The notes: generated by a model not told the origin, from the sequence alone. A DNA stretch of 64,000 bases from Streptomyces caelestis (GCF_014205255.1 NZ_JACHNE010000001.1:62001-126000); one strand, 5' to 3'; numbered from the stretch's first letter, positions 50,841-60,778 are shown. Numbers and translations: made by a program.

Positions 50841-52847
50841 ATGAGGCTGGGACAAGCCGGTTGGTGGGGCTCGTTGCACGCCGTTCGTATGGGGTGGTCA
50901 TCGGCGGCATGCGAGTGGGGCAGGACTCTGCGGCTGGCATCCGTGCTTGCCGCCGCAATGAGCGCGAGCGCGACGGCGGTGCTGTTCATCCCAGTCGGCG
51001 TAGGAGTGCCGGCTGCGCATGGCCTGGCCGCCCTGTCCCTCCTTGGGCGTGCCAGGACGGCCGCCGGAAGGGTGCGTCTTCGCCTCGCACTCTTCGCGGG
51101 TTCCGTGGCAGCGGGTGGCCTTCACCACCTCGCGGTCAGTCAGCTCCCTTCCTTTCAAGGGGAGCTCGCTGGTGGCGTCCACTTCGTCCTCCAGTTGCTG
51201 GCGGTCACCGGAATCGTCCTGTGTCTGGTGGTGGCGATCGCCGGATTGGTCGTCGCGGTGGCGGACGGCGGCACGACGCTGATCTGGCTGCGGCGAGTCC
51301 TGGACGGATGGATGATCGCCGGCTCCCTGCTCACACTGGGCTGGGTGCTGCTGCTGCATCGCGCCGACCAAAGCGGCGATGCCTTCGGGTCCTTGCATAA
51401 TCTGGCACGCGTGGTCACGGACATCCTGGTCTTTGGACTTCTGGTGGCACTGCGCTACTCCCTGAAGCGTCCTGAGCGCACCGCGACAACGGTGGGCGTC
51501 CTGGGCATCGTCGTGTTGTCCGCAAGCGACATGCTGCGCATCCTCATGCCGGCCCCCGGCACCTGGCACGGCATTCCCGGCGCGGCGGCCTGCTCGATCA
51601 CTGGCCTGCTCCTCATCGCCGTGGCCCCATGGCTGGCCGGAGGCACCAGCGTCGTGGACGTCGACCAGCGCATCATGCCCGTCGTCGGGGTCGTGGCCGC
51701 TTTCGTGCCCGTGGCCATCTGCGTCCTGGCCTTGACCGCTCACACCATGGTCGGCGGCCGCACCAACCTGGTCCCGTTGGTCCTGGCAGGTTCGCTGCTT
51801 ATCGCGCTCGGCATCCGGCAGGGCATCATCCACGCCGACCACCTGCACATCACCCGCGAAGCCACCACCCGGGAAGCGCTCTACCGCACCTTGGTCGACG
51901 GCACTCGCGACGTGATCACCATCGTCACCCTGGACGGATGCGTACGCTACGTCAGTCCTGCCGCCCACCACGTCTTCGGTTACCGGCCTGAGGACCTGCT
52001 GGGTGCCCGTCTGCCCCTGTACTGCCACCCCGACGACCTGACGGCGCTGATGCAAGCAGTCGAGACGCTGCGGCAGGAAGCCGCAGCAGGCATCCGCGGT
52101 CCGGGCCGCCGCGTGTCCTGCCGGGTCCGCCACGCCGACGGGCGTTGGCGCCACGTCGAATCGACCGTCAGCCACCACACCGAGGGAATGATCTTCAGCA
52201 GTCGCGATGTGACCGACCGGGTCGCCCAGCAGGAGCAACTCGAGCACCTGGCCTTCCACGACGCGCTCACCGGACTGCCCAACCGGGCCCTGTTCGCCGA
52301 CCGCGTCGCGCATGCTCTGCGGAAGCGGATCACTCACACAGCCCCGCCCGCAGTGCTCTTCATGGACCTGGACGGATTCAAGGCTGTCAACGACTCGGCC
52401 GGACACGCGGTGGGCGACGTTCTCCTGATCCACGCCGCTCGTCGGCTCCAGGCATCCGTACGGGCTGAAGACACCGTAGCCCGCCTCGGCGGTGACGAGT
52501 TCGCCGCCCTCCTGGAAGGAGAGGCCGGGACACACCCCTCACGTGCCAAAGACGTCGCCGAGAGAATTCTGTCTGCCCTGACACAGCCCTACGAGATCGC
52601 AGGCAAAGAGGCACTCGTCTCAGCCTCCATCGGCATGACAGTAGCCCTCCCGGGCGTCACACCAGACGAACTCCTCCGCCAAGCCGATGAAGCCATGTAC
52701 GAGGCGAAGAGAGCAGGCAAAGGCCGCATCCGCATGCACATCCCCCAGTCCCGCCAAACCCGCCACAGTCCGTCACCCGAGGCCCGTCAGACGGCCATGC
52801 CCCTCGAGGCGTCAGACGAACCGGCTGCGCACGGGCTGGGACAGTGA
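50841..52847 (+). CDS. Membrane PAS-GGDEF diguanylate cyclase
   Basis: A 668-residue membrane protein that should make cyclic di-GMP from GTP. About nine hydrophobic segments fill residues 25-335, followed by a PAS domain (about 345-465, ALYRTLVDGTRDVITIVTLD, YVSPAAHHVFGYRPEDLLG) and a GGDEF domain (about 470-630). The catalytic motif RLGGDEFAALLE is intact, and RAED five residues before it is the product-inhibition I-site. No EAL domain is present. Cyclic di-GMP controls development in Streptomyces through BldD. ATG 50841 follows GGGGG. Confidence 0.9.
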   Translation: MRLGQAGWWGSLHAVRMGWSSAACEWGRTLRLASVLAAAMSASATAVLFIPVGVGVPAAHGLAALSLLGRARTAAGRVRLRLALFAGSVAAGGLHHLAVSQLPSFQGELAGGVHFVLQLLAVTGIVLCLVVAIAGLVVAVADGGTTLIWLRRVLDGWMIAGSLLTLGWVLLLHRADQSGDAFGSLHNLARVVTDILVFGLLVALRYSLKRPERTATTVGVLGIVVLSASDMLRILMPAPGTWHGIPGAAACSITGLLLIAVAPWLAGGTSVVDVDQRIMPVVGVVAAFVPVAICVLALTAHTMVGGRTNLVPLVLAGSLLIALGIRQGIIHADHLHITREATTREALYRTLVDGTRDVITIVTLDGCVRYVSPAAHHVFGYRPEDLLGARLPLYCHPDDLTALMQAVETLRQEAAAGIRGPGRRVSCRVRHADGRWRHVESTVSHHTEGMIFSSRDVTDRVAQQEQLEHLAFHDALTGLPNRALFADRVAHALRKRITHTAPPAVLFMDLDGFKAVNDSAGHAVGDVLLIHAARRLQASVRAEDTVARLGGDEFAALLEGEAGTHPSRAKDVAERILSALTQPYEIAGKEALVSASIGMTVALPGVTPDELLRQADEAMYEAKRAGKGRIRMHIPQSRQTRHSPSPEARQTAMPLEASDEPAAHGLGQ

Positions 52848-53155
52848 CCCCGTCCTGCCGGTACCCAAAGCCGTGATCCGAGCCTGATCGGCCATCAGGG
52901 ATTGTCATGGCCGTGAGCCAGAGCTTCGAGGCGCCGGGAGGCTGTCGGCAAGCGAGCATCGCCGCGATCATGCTCGCCGACGACCTGAACGAGGACGCTT
53001 CCGGCTGGCGGGCAAGCGGGGGTCTCGGGCTCTGCGGCGCGGGCCCGGCCGTGGGCGTGCATGGCCGGTCTCCCGGCCCTCGAACAGCTTGAGTCCCACC
53101 AGCTGCCCTCGGATCCGAGGGCAGCCAGAGGGCGACCGGGTTCACAAACACGCAG
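52848..53155. other. Gene-free stretch
   Basis: A 61-codon frame (52907-53092) is open but lacks a ribosome site and any family likeness. I see no terminator for the diguanylate cyclase gene and nothing else to annotate. Confidence 0.35.
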
Positions 53156-53660
53156 TCATGGTGCGTGTTCCATGTGCTCCTCCAGTTCGACGGCGAGTGC
53201 CGGGTCGGGTCGAGGGACCAGGCCGTAGTCCTCGTCGGTGTCCGCTGCAAGGCGGCATACGGCGTCAGCGATCTTGAAGTGACCGAGGGCCCAGCTGAGC
53301 ACGCCTCCGGCTCCACGAGCCGGATTGTCCGCCCACTCGCCGGGCCGAAGCGGGGCGAACGCGGTGATCGTGCCGGTCACGGCGCGCAGTGGGAGCAGCT
53401 TCCGGTGAGCGGGGTGCGGGGCGGTGTCACTGGGCGGGTACAGGTCGCTTCCTATGTGGTGGTGGAGGGTGAGCGCCTGGCGGTACCAGAAGCGGGCCAT
53501 GCCGTCCTCGCTGTACCGCGTGTGGTGCAGAGAGAGGCAGTAGGCGGCGGTGACGACGCCGGCGCCTGCGGCGAACTGCCGCCCGAACCAGGCGCCTTCG
53601 GAGCGGTCGGACAGATAGAGCAGGCAGGCGAACTTCAGGGCTCCAGGCGGGCGCATTCGT
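53156..53660 (-). pseudogene. Hypothetical protein, C-terminal part
   Basis: The minus strand has consistent GC3 and reads PGALKFACLLYLSDRSEGAW, AAGAGVVTAAYCLSLHHTRY, LSWALGHFKIADAVCRLAAD and LAVELEEHMEHAP, ending at 53156. It resembles the C-terminal part of a Streptomyces protein family with an alpha-helical repeat near QFAAGAG. No start or N-terminal domain can be found, so it is probably truncated. Confidence 0.45.
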
Positions 53661-53900
53661 CCATCGCGTCGGTGATCCGGCTCGCGCCGCGGCTGCGTTT
53701 GCCTGCGTTCCAGCAGTCGCCGACGTGGACGTGGACCGGTGTGCTGTCTCGGGTGAGGCCGCGCTCGATCAGCCGGTCCGGGGCCGACGGCCGGGCGTCG
53801 ATGCCGCGCTGCTACTCCGCCTGGTGGCGTGGCCACACGCGACCACACGCCGCCCGCCCGGCTGCACCCTGTCACCTGCCCAGCGGACGGTCATCCGAGG
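53661..53900 (-). pseudogene. DUF6233-like fragment
   Basis: In a frame different from its neighbour the minus strand reads GIDARPSAPDRLIERGL then TRDSTPVHVHVGDCWNAGKR and SRITDAMDECARL. The VHVGDCWxxGKR motif resembles a Streptomyces DUF6233-type protein. It is incomplete on both sides. Confidence 0.35.
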
Positions 53901-54070
53901 TTCTCGAGACGCGGGCACCGGCGACTCAGGAGTCTTTGCACTACGAGGTGGCGGCTGCCTCGGGATTCGACACGCCCGTCCTGGTGTCAATCACCACCAC
54001 CACATCCGATTTGTCATATTTTCCGATTACTACCGTCTCTCTTCACAGGAATACCGAGGCCTGCCCCGCC

Positions 54071-55027
54071 ATGCCCGACAGACAGAACCGGACGCCCACG
54101 GCGCGCGGCCTCCGCGCGCACACGCTGCGAGCCTGCGCCGCCACCGCAGCCATGGCGTCGCTCGCCGCCTGTTCCGCCACCGGCACGCCCTACGAGGCGC
54201 AGGCGCCCTTGGCGCGGGCGGGTAAGCCGGCCCCCGGGCCGGCGGCACCGCACGAAGACCGCGGCGCGACTCTTGCCAGAGCGCTCGGGACAGTCCTGCC
54301 GCGCGGCAACACGCGGCTGGCAGTGGCGGTGTTCGACCAGGACAGCGGCAGCCAGGAGATCGCGTCTTACGGGCAAGACGCGACGTTCGCCACGGCGAGC
54401 ATCATCAAGGTGAACATCCTGGCGGCCCTGCTGCTTCAGTCGCAGGACGAGCACCGCGAGCTGACAGCCGCGGAGCGTCGGAATGCCGAGGCGATGATCC
54501 GGACAAGCGACAACGAGGCGGCGAACGTGCTGTGGCGGGCGATCGGCGAGGCGGAAGGCCTCGCCGCGGCGAACGAACGGCTGGGGCTTTCCTCGACACG
54601 GGGCGGCCCCGGCCTCAGGTGGGGGCTCACCCAGACCACTGCGAGGGACCAGGTCAAGCTGTTGCGCGCGGTCTTCTCCCGAGGGCCGGTGGCCTCCGCC
54701 CGCTCGCCGGAAACGCTGAGCCAGGCGTCCCGTTCCTACATCCGCGACCTGATGGGCCAGGTCGCGCAGGGCCAGGACTGGGGGGTGTCCGCGGCCGGCC
54801 CCCAGGGCTCCCGATGGGCCCTCAAGAACGGCTGGGTGCAGCGGAGCGCAACCGGCCTGTGGGTCATCAACAGCATCGGTCAGGTCACGGTGCACGGGCG
54901 CCGGTACTTGGTTTCGGTCCTCAGCAGCGGCAACGCGTCGATGCAGAGCGGGATCTCGCTGGTCGAACGGGCGGCCAGAGCCGCGGTTGGCGCGGCCAGC
55001 GCACACGTCCACCCCTGGCCGCAGTAA
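54071..55027 (+). CDS. Lipoprotein serine hydrolase (class A beta-lactamase-like fold)
   Basis: A 318-residue lipoprotein. The lipobox is LAAC at about residue 36 after ATAAMAS. The serine-hydrolase motifs are SIIKVN (SxxK), TSDNEAANVLW (SxN) and LKNGWVQRS in the place of KTG, here KNG. The last change is common in non-beta-lactamase members. It may act as a D-alanyl carboxypeptidase/esterase or as a beta-lactamase. The region before ATG 54071 is AT-rich (TTGTCATATTTTCCGATTAC), a possible promoter; only a distant GAGG serves as ribosome site. Confidence 0.78.
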   Translation: MPDRQNRTPTARGLRAHTLRACAATAAMASLAACSATGTPYEAQAPLARAGKPAPGPAAPHEDRGATLARALGTVLPRGNTRLAVAVFDQDSGSQEIASYGQDATFATASIIKVNILAALLLQSQDEHRELTAAERRNAEAMIRTSDNEAANVLWRAIGEAEGLAAANERLGLSSTRGGPGLRWGLTQTTARDQVKLLRAVFSRGPVASARSPETLSQASRSYIRDLMGQVAQGQDWGVSAAGPQGSRWALKNGWVQRSATGLWVINSIGQVTVHGRRYLVSVLSSGNASMQSGISLVERAARAAVGAASAHVHPWPQ

Positions 55028-55204
55028 GCAGTCCGACGACCCGGGGCGCTACCGCATGCCTGGCGTGCCCACGCTCCGTCCGGGACACTGTCTCCGCTGG
55101 CCGGCGAAAGCCCGCGCAGCCGACATGCCGTCATGGTGCGGCAGCCTGCCGCAGCCATGGTGGCCGATGCTGTGGCCGAGTTGCAGGACCTGCTTGTCCG
55201 CAAT

Positions 55205-55400
55205 CCGTGACCGCGGCAGCTCGATCCGCCACAACTCCGGCCGCACCGCCCGCGCGTACAAGAAGCGCAACCACAGCGGCCGGCACGTGTGCGTCACCCT
55301 CAGCGGCGGCTCCACCCACGACCTGCGCGGCTACAACCTCAACGACCAGACCTGCCCCCTGAAAATCGACCGCAAGGACTGCGGCTGGCCCTCCCCCACT
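55205..55400 (+). pseudogene. Secreted crystallin-like fragment
   Basis: The plus strand reads NSGRTARAYKKRNHSGRHV then CVTLSGGSTHDLRGYNLNDQ and TCPLKIDRKDCGW. The DLRxYxLNDQ element resembles small secreted beta/gamma-crystallin-like or inhibitor proteins of Streptomyces. There is no signal peptide in frame, so it seems to be a remnant. Confidence 0.35.
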
Positions 55401-55438
55401 CACTGCCGGCAAACGCCCGATTCCTACACAGCAGTCAG

Positions 55439-55468
55439 CCCCGCCCGGCGGGCGGGCACCGGGCGGGG
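55439..55468. terminator. Hairpin, possible terminator for pncA
   Basis: CCCCGCCCGG (55439-55448) pairs with CCGGGCGGGG (55459-55468), about 100 bp past the leftward stop of the nicotinamidase gene. Confidence 0.5.
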
Positions 55469-55571
55469 AAGGCTCGGTGTCCAGCGCGGCCAGGTGCGCC
55501 CTGTCACTGACTCTTGGCGGCAGGGCGCGCCACGAGTCCGCTCTGGTCCCGCGCCGGGCTCGGTGCCGGGA

Positions 55572-56168
55572 CTACTGCGGCGGGGGTGCCTCGCCGGACA
55601 CGGCGATACCTGCCTGGTGGAAGTCGTCCACGGCCGCGGCCGTCGTGTCCGGGGCGACTCCGACCGAGTAGTCCAGGCGTACCCGTGCGCGGAAGCCGGC
55701 CTTCACGGCGTCCAGCGCGGTGGCACGCACGCAGTGATCCGTGGCGATGCCCACCACGTCGACGTCCTCGACCCCGCGGGCGCGCAGCCAGTCCGCGAGG
55801 GGGGTTCCTTCTTCGTCGGCTCCTTCGAAGCCGCTCTTGGAGGCGCTGTGCGCGCCCTTGAAGAAGACGGCGTCGACTTTTCCGCCCGTGACGGCGGGGG
55901 CGAAGTGAGGGTGGAACTCGCTGCCCTCGTCTCCGACGACGCAGTGGACGGGGAAGCTGTCCTTGAAGTCCGGGTTCTGGGAGAAGTGACCTCCCGGGTC
56001 GATGTGGTGGTCGCGGGTGGCGACGACGTACTGGTAGTCACGGCCCGCGGTCTGCTCCACCAGATCGGCGATCCTGGCCGCGATCCGCGCACCACCCGGG
56101 ACGGGAATACTGCCTCCTTCACAGAAGTCGTTCTGCACATCCACGACGATCAACCCTCGGCTCACCAT
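55572..56168 (-). CDS. pncA: Nicotinamidase/pyrazinamidase
   Basis: Hydrolyses nicotinamide to nicotinate in NAD salvage. The 198-residue isochorismatase-fold protein has the catalytic Asp in LIVVDVQNDFCEGGS, metal-ligand region TRDHHIDPGGHFS (D-x-H), the lysine in VDAVFFKGAHS and the nucleophile cysteine in GIATDHCVRATALDA with its cis-peptide pair. ATG 56168 is preferred over a GTG two codons upstream on ribosome-site spacing (GAAGGG). Not linked to its neighbours. Confidence 0.9.
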   Translation of the reverse strand: MVSRGLIVVDVQNDFCEGGSIPVPGGARIAARIADLVEQTAGRDYQYVVATRDHHIDPGGHFSQNPDFKDSFPVHCVVGDEGSEFHPHFAPAVTGGKVDAVFFKGAHSASKSGFEGADEEGTPLADWLRARGVEDVDVVGIATDHCVRATALDAVKAGFRARVRLDYSVGVAPDTTAAAVDDFHQAGIAVSGEAPPPQ

Positions 56169-56371
56169 GACCACCCTTCATCACGACGGAACACCCCCGC
56201 GTTCTACCCGCCCCGCACGCCCCCGGGGGACATAGGCGGCTGGGCTCACCCGTACGGCTCAGGGTCTTCACCGCAGGAGCGATTCACACCCGCCGAAGGC
56301 CATGCCCTGCACGGGCCGCTGCTCCCTGTCTGGTGTCACCGCACCAGCGACGCGGCGGCGCCGGCCAGTGG

Positions 56372-56395
56372 CCCCGCCGCCCGGAGGCGGCGGGG
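56372..56395. terminator. Terminator hairpin
   Basis: CCCCGCCGCC (56372-56381) pairs with GGCGGCGGGG (56386-56395) around a 4-nt loop, 13 bp past the leftward HNH pseudogene. Confidence 0.7.
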
Positions 56396-56407
56396 CGAGC
56401 AGGTCGG

Positions 56408-57060
56408 TTACGCGACCGGCTCGTACGTCACGGTCTGGTCCGGACATCCGGCCGCTACCTCGCGCAGAGCCGCCGCCACGGCTTCATCGGCCGCAAGGCA
56501 CCAGCGGAGCTTCGCCGCGACCCACTCGGCGACGTACCGGCAGTGCACGTCGGCGGCAGCCACCGGGCAGGATCCTGGACTGCCGCGGACCGGTTCGAGC
56601 GGGCGGTGACCGCGACCAGGCTGACGGCGGCACCCTGGTCGTTGGCGTACGCCTCGCGGCGCTGCGCCGTCCACGTCGACGCACCGCTGTCCCAGCCTTC
56701 CGCGCAGGCACCATGTGGTCGATGTCCAGACCGGAGGCTGCGTCACCCACACCTGGTCGTAGTACGACCGCCAGCGACCGCCCCTCAGACGACAGTCAGC
56801 GCCGACAGTCGAGGGTTCGACGGCCTCGGAGTTCAGGACCTCGGCGCGGGCATTGCAGCCGTCGGACAGGGGGGCGCCGGCGTTCCAGTGGCGGCAGGCG
56901 TCCCGGTCGTAGCCTTCCCCGGACTCCGTCCGCAGGGGCAGGTGGACGATGCTTCGGCCAAGGGAGCGTCTGTGCCGCGTGGATGGGCGGTGCGAGGGTT
57001 GAGGGGCAGGCCAGCGAGGGAGGCGGCGGGCCAGGCCGCACAGTACGGTTCTGAGCATGA
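56408..57060 (-). pseudogene. HNH/DUF1524-type nuclease, frameshifted
   Basis: The minus strand shows ESGEGYDRDACRHWNAGAPL, CNARAEVLNSEAV and GGRWRSYYDQVWVTQPP in one frame. ASGLDIDHMVPARK, the catalytic D-H region, is in a second, and VHCRYVAEWVAAKLRWCLAA returns to the first before TAA at 56408. Secreted Streptomyces DUF1524 nucleases have this order. The frameshifts around the active site inactivate it. Confidence 0.65.
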
Positions 57061-57109
57061 GTTGCAGGGCCAATGCCTCCCGGATGAGGCCCCTCACGGC
57101 TGCACTTCG

Positions 57110-57290
57110 TCAGCTGGGCTGGTCTCCGATGTAGCGCCGGATACCGCCGCAGGAGTTGACGTGCCACACATTGCCGTCGGCGCCCACGCCGATGTCCGAC
57201 GCTCCCCCGAGGATGCCGATCCAGGGGTTGGTGTCGGGGCCGGTGTAGCGGTAGATCACGCTGCCCTCTCGTTCCCTCACGGCGCTTCCG
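57110..57290 (-). pseudogene. Tectonin/lectin-like repeat fragment
   Basis: The minus strand reads YRYTGPDTNPWIGILGGASD then IGVGADGNVWHVNSCGGIRR and YIGDQPS. The IGVGADGxVW element is typical of tectonin (TECPR) beta-propeller repeats. Only about one and a half repeats remain. Confidence 0.45.
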
Positions 57291-57429
57291 CAGCCCCACT
57301 CAGGCCGGGCCGCACCCCGACTGTCGGCGGCTGTGCGCGGCGGTCCCGCACGGCGCGCAGCAGGAGCGAGCGTGCCCCGATCCCCCGGCCGCGGCCGCGC
57401 CCGCCTATCCAGCCCCCTCTCCTGCACTC

Positions 57430-57729
57430 ACTGCCGGGGACATGGGCGACAGCGGCCACAACGGGGATGCCATCCGACCGCCACAAGGCCGTCATCCCCG
57501 ACGCGCTGCTGTACTGCCGACGCGGCGACAGGACCTCCTGCGGGCGTTCATGGAAGTCGACCGGGCCACCGTGGGCCCTGAAGTAAGCACCCGCTACACC
57601 GCCAACGGCAAGTGCATCCGGACCGGACAATCCCTGACCGCCCCGGACACGCGTAGGGAACCACCGACGGACCCCCTGGAGCTGATCTTCGTGAAACCGG
57701 CGGACGTCGACGGCGACCTGGACGCCTGA
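57430..57729 (+). pseudogene. Replication-relaxation-like protein fragment
   Basis: Plus-strand pieces in two frames read HKAVIPDALLYCRRGDRTS and LLRAFMEVDRATVGPE. These recall the VIPDALLYYRRG...FVEVDRATMGPERLAAKL segment of replication-relaxation proteins on actinobacterial integrative elements. It then diverges and ends ADVDGDLDA. It suggests a lost integrative element. Confidence 0.45.
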
Positions 57730-57789
57730 CGCTCGTGGACCTTGGTCTGGACGAGGACCAGTGGAGACGCGCGTCCAAGGGCGGGGGGA

Positions 57790-59085
57790 TCAGGCCGTGG
57801 CGGCGCGCTCGATCAGATCCGCGGCCGTACGCAGCCCGTCGCGCGCCCGAATCGTCTCACCGGCCTCGGTGAGCGTGCGCCGCAGGGTCATATCACTGAG
57901 CAACCGGCCGATTGCGCCGTGGAGTTGGGCGTCGGTGAAGCGGTACGGGTCGAGCCGGACGCCGTAACCCAGTTCGGCCATGCGCTGGGCGTTGTCGTAC
58001 TGGTCCCAGAACAGCGGCAGCACGATCATGGGCTTGCCGAAGTGTAGAGCCTCCGTGATCGTGTTGTTGCCGCCGTGCGTGATGACGAGGTCGACCAGCG
58101 GCAGGATCCGGGTCTGCGGCAGGAACTCCGTGCCCCACATGTTCGGCGGGAGCTCGATCTCGTCGTGCAGCGGGCCTTTGGAGACGATGTAGCGGTGTGG
58201 GGTGCGGGCGAGCGAGGCGATGACTCGGCGCATGAGGTCCACGTCGGCCGAGCCGAGCGAGCCGAGGCTGAAGTAGATCAGCGCGCCGCCGTCGGCCAGG
58301 CCGGGCGGCAGCGTGAACTTCTCCTCCGTCTCGCGGACCGAGGAGTCCAGCCGATGCCAGGTGGGGCCCAGCGGACGAGCGTCCGTGTAGTCGGCCGACT
58401 CGGGATAGGTGTACAGGTTCAGATCGCCCTCGTGGACGAACTCCAGGTCGGGCAGGGGACGCGCGCCCTGCTCGGTCACCCAGGTACTGAAGTCGCTCCA
58501 CAGGGCCCGGTGCGTGCGGTCGTACTCGGCGCGGAACTCGTCCCACCCGCTTTGGTCCCCGGCCGGATACCCGGAGAACGGCGGCGGAACGCGCTCGCCC
58601 TTCATCTCCAGCGGGTTGCAGGAGACGACCCGTACGAAGGGAACGCCCGCCGTGGTCAGCGCCGGGAAGCAGACGACGTTGTCCTCGACGATCACATCCG
58701 GCCGGACCCGGTCGATGATCTCCTTCATCTGCGGCTCGCAGTACCGGGCGCCGGAGACCAGCTCCTCCCATACCGGCTTTATCCAGGTGCCCAGCTGCTC
58801 GATGGTCGGCTTGCGGAACTCCGGCGCGGTGTCCCGTATGAAGTCTTTCCAGAACTGGCCCGCGTCCTGGGGCTGTTCGGGCGGCGGGGCCAGATTGACC
58901 AGCTCCTCCTCGAAGCCGAGCGGCGCGAGGCGGCCCTTCCAGGACGCCTCCGCGGCGAACACCACTCGGTGCCCGCGGCGGCGCAGGACATCCCCGATCC
59001 CCACGCAGTTGTTCGTCGGCCCGTACGCGCTCTCCGGTGCGAAGAGGATGGTCAGAGGCCGTAACGGTCTTCCGGTTGGTGACAA
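57790..59085 (-). CDS. MGT-family UDP-glycosyltransferase
   Basis: A 431-residue GT-B enzyme of the macrolide glycosyltransferase family, which inactivates or protects macrolides and other acceptors using UDP-sugars. The C-terminal nucleotide-sugar signature is ITHGGNNTITEALHFGKPMI then VLPLFWDQYDNAQ. The N-terminal domain has LFAPESAYGPTNNCVGIGDV (acceptor-domain glycine loop). TTG 59085 is chosen because AAAGGAG lies 6 nt upstream. Isolated from biosynthetic genes, so a detoxification or self-protection role is possible. Acceptor unknown. Confidence 0.86.
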   Translation of the reverse strand: MSPTGRPLRPLTILFAPESAYGPTNNCVGIGDVLRRRGHRVVFAAEASWKGRLAPLGFEEELVNLAPPPEQPQDAGQFWKDFIRDTAPEFRKPTIEQLGTWIKPVWEELVSGARYCEPQMKEIIDRVRPDVIVEDNVVCFPALTTAGVPFVRVVSCNPLEMKGERVPPPFSGYPAGDQSGWDEFRAEYDRTHRALWSDFSTWVTEQGARPLPDLEFVHEGDLNLYTYPESADYTDARPLGPTWHRLDSSVRETEEKFTLPPGLADGGALIYFSLGSLGSADVDLMRRVIASLARTPHRYIVSKGPLHDEIELPPNMWGTEFLPQTRILPLVDLVITHGGNNTITEALHFGKPMIVLPLFWDQYDNAQRMAELGYGVRLDPYRFTDAQLHGAIGRLLSDMTLRRTLTEAGETIRARDGLRTAADLIERAATA

Positions 59086-59393
59086 GCCCAACTCCTTTAC
59101 TGGCAAGGGCGGTTGTGAAGTCTCGCACCGGGTTCGAACGCCGGGCAAGACCGCCGGAACCGCCACCCTTCTCCCCTCACGACAGGACTGCGGGCAAGAC
59201 TCCTACGGGCAGGATCCATCCCCGGCAGCGGGCCCGTCCAGCAGCGGCGGAAGCAGTCCCGAGCAGTTCACCAGGTCATAGGAGCACTCCAAGCCGCTCT
59301 GCTGCATCCGGGTGGACTGTCACGCCGGCCGCAACCAGCTCCCCCTCACACGAAGTCTCCCTCCACAACCAAAGCGTTGAGAGGAGCCTGTCC

Positions 59394-59675
59394 ATGGCCC
59401 ACACCACCACCCCTACGCCTGACCGGCTGTCCTGGGCACACGATGACTTCCTGCTGCCGCCGCCCAACCCCGCCCAGCGCCTCAACCTCACCCTCCCCGC
59501 GCGGGATGTGCACCGCCTGGAACTCCACGCGGCACTGACCACCGCCGGCGTCGCCCCCATGCCCGGCGACCGCGAGGCCATCGACCACCTCAGCACCCTG
59601 CCCGACCACGTCCACACCGCACTGCACCGCTGGCTCACCCACACCACCCGACAACCAGCCCCCACAAACAGCTGA
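59394..59675 (+). CDS. Small hypothetical protein (93 aa)
   Basis: ATG 59394 follows GAGAGGAG. The product reads MAHTTTPTPDRLSWAHDDFL, LNLTLPARDVHRLELHAALT and IDHLSTLPDHVHTALHRWLT. It is soluble, Thr/Pro/His-rich, with two probable helices. I do not recognise a family. The codon usage and ribosome site support expression. Confidence 0.65.
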   Translation: MAHTTTPTPDRLSWAHDDFLLPPPNPAQRLNLTLPARDVHRLELHAALTTAGVAPMPGDREAIDHLSTLPDHVHTALHRWLTHTTRQPAPTNS

Positions 59676-60133
59676 CGAAGATCCTCACCGCCTGACGGCC
59701 TGAACGCCAACCGTGTCGGCGTCCGCGATCCGTTGCGCGAACGAGTGCCGGAGGGCGTAGGGGAAGATCTTCGCCCCGCGCCGCTTGCGCCCCAGGCGCT
59801 GCGCCGCCCGTTCCGCGGCCCGCACCGTTCGTCCTCCGCGTCGGCCTGCGCGGCCTGGCGGCGGTGGAGGGCATCACCGTCGGGATGGTCGAGCGGGGCA
59901 GCCAGCATCTGCTCACCCTCGCGTCCCAGGCGCCGCCCATCACGGCCACCGCCTCGCGCCCGCCCTCCCCGCCAGGCCGAACCTCACTGGCCGCCGGAGC
60001 TGCCCGGTGCTGTCATGGGTAGGGGAACCTGCGTGGACGAGCCGGCAGGCTCCGTGGAGGCCGGCGCCCGCGCGTGGTCCGCCCGGGCGGTCCGACCGCG
60101 CCCGCCCCGTCGTAAGCGGAGGAGGCCGATGCC
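59676..60133. other. Mostly gene-free; a short coding-like fragment
   Basis: At about 59825-59945 the plus strand has high GC3 and reads VGLRGLAAVEGITVGMVERG then SQHLLTLASQAPPITATAS. No family is recognisable and no start is near. The rest is Arg/Pro-rich without features. Confidence 0.3.
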
Positions 60134-60778
60134 ATGCTGCGCCGCCGCACGGTCGGTGACGTGATGACCGAGGAGGTCGTCACCCTCCGCCCCGACACAC
60201 CGTTCCAGGAGGTCGCTGCCCTGCTGGACGCGAACGACATCGTCGCGGCCCCCGTCGTCGACGATGACGGCATCCCCGTCGGCGTCGTGTCCGCATCCGA
60301 CGTGCTGCGGCACGAGACCGGCATGCCCGACCCGCAGGGGCAGGACGGGGACGACGAGCACGCCTGGGGCAAGGCCCGGGCCCGGACCGCGGGCACGCTC
60401 ATGAGCAGCCCCGTCTTCACCGCCCGCGCCGACTGGACAATCCCCCGGGCCGCTCGGGAACTCCGTCGACAACACGTCAAGCAGCTGCCGGTCGTCGACG
60501 ACAACGGGTTCCTCACCGGCATCGTCACCCGCAGCGACCTGCTCGACGCCTTCATCCGCTCCGACGACGAGATCCGCGGTGAGATCGAGCAGGACGTCCT
60601 GGGGCGCATCCTCGGCCTGGACGAGGGCACCGTCGTGGTGGAGGTCCGGGACGGGGCCGTCACCCTGCGGGGACACCTCCCGGAACCGCGTCTCGTCCCA
60701 GTGGTCGTCGGCCTCTGCCAGGGCGTCGACGGTGTCGTCGCCGTGGACGCCCACCTCGCCGCCGCCCGAGCGGGCTGA
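60134..60778 (+). CDS. CBS-pair and BON domain protein
   Basis: A 214-residue soluble protein. Two CBS domains cover about 1-140 (VGDVMTEEVVTLRPDTPFQE; VVDDNGFLTGIVTRSDLLDA). A BON domain follows at about 143-210 (EIEQDVLGRILGLDEGTVVV, EVRDGAVTLRGHLPE). ATG 60134 follows GGAGGAGG. CBS pairs usually bind adenine nucleotides; BON domains bind membranes or lipids. A truncated relative lies at 50400-50670. Confidence 0.85.
   Translation: MLRRRTVGDVMTEEVVTLRPDTPFQEVAALLDANDIVAAPVVDDDGIPVGVVSASDVLRHETGMPDPQGQDGDDEHAWGKARARTAGTLMSSPVFTARADWTIPRAARELRRQHVKQLPVVDDNGFLTGIVTRSDLLDAFIRSDDEIRGEIEQDVLGRILGLDEGTVVVEVRDGAVTLRGHLPEPRLVPVVVGLCQGVDGVVAVDAHLAAARAG

Noticed and set aside
57790..59085. The MGT glycosyltransferase as part of the azoxy-type pathway
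   Set aside because: It lies more than 8 kb from the desaturase end of the pathway region, beyond unrelated and broken genes, with no shared operator. It is probably an independent detoxification gene.
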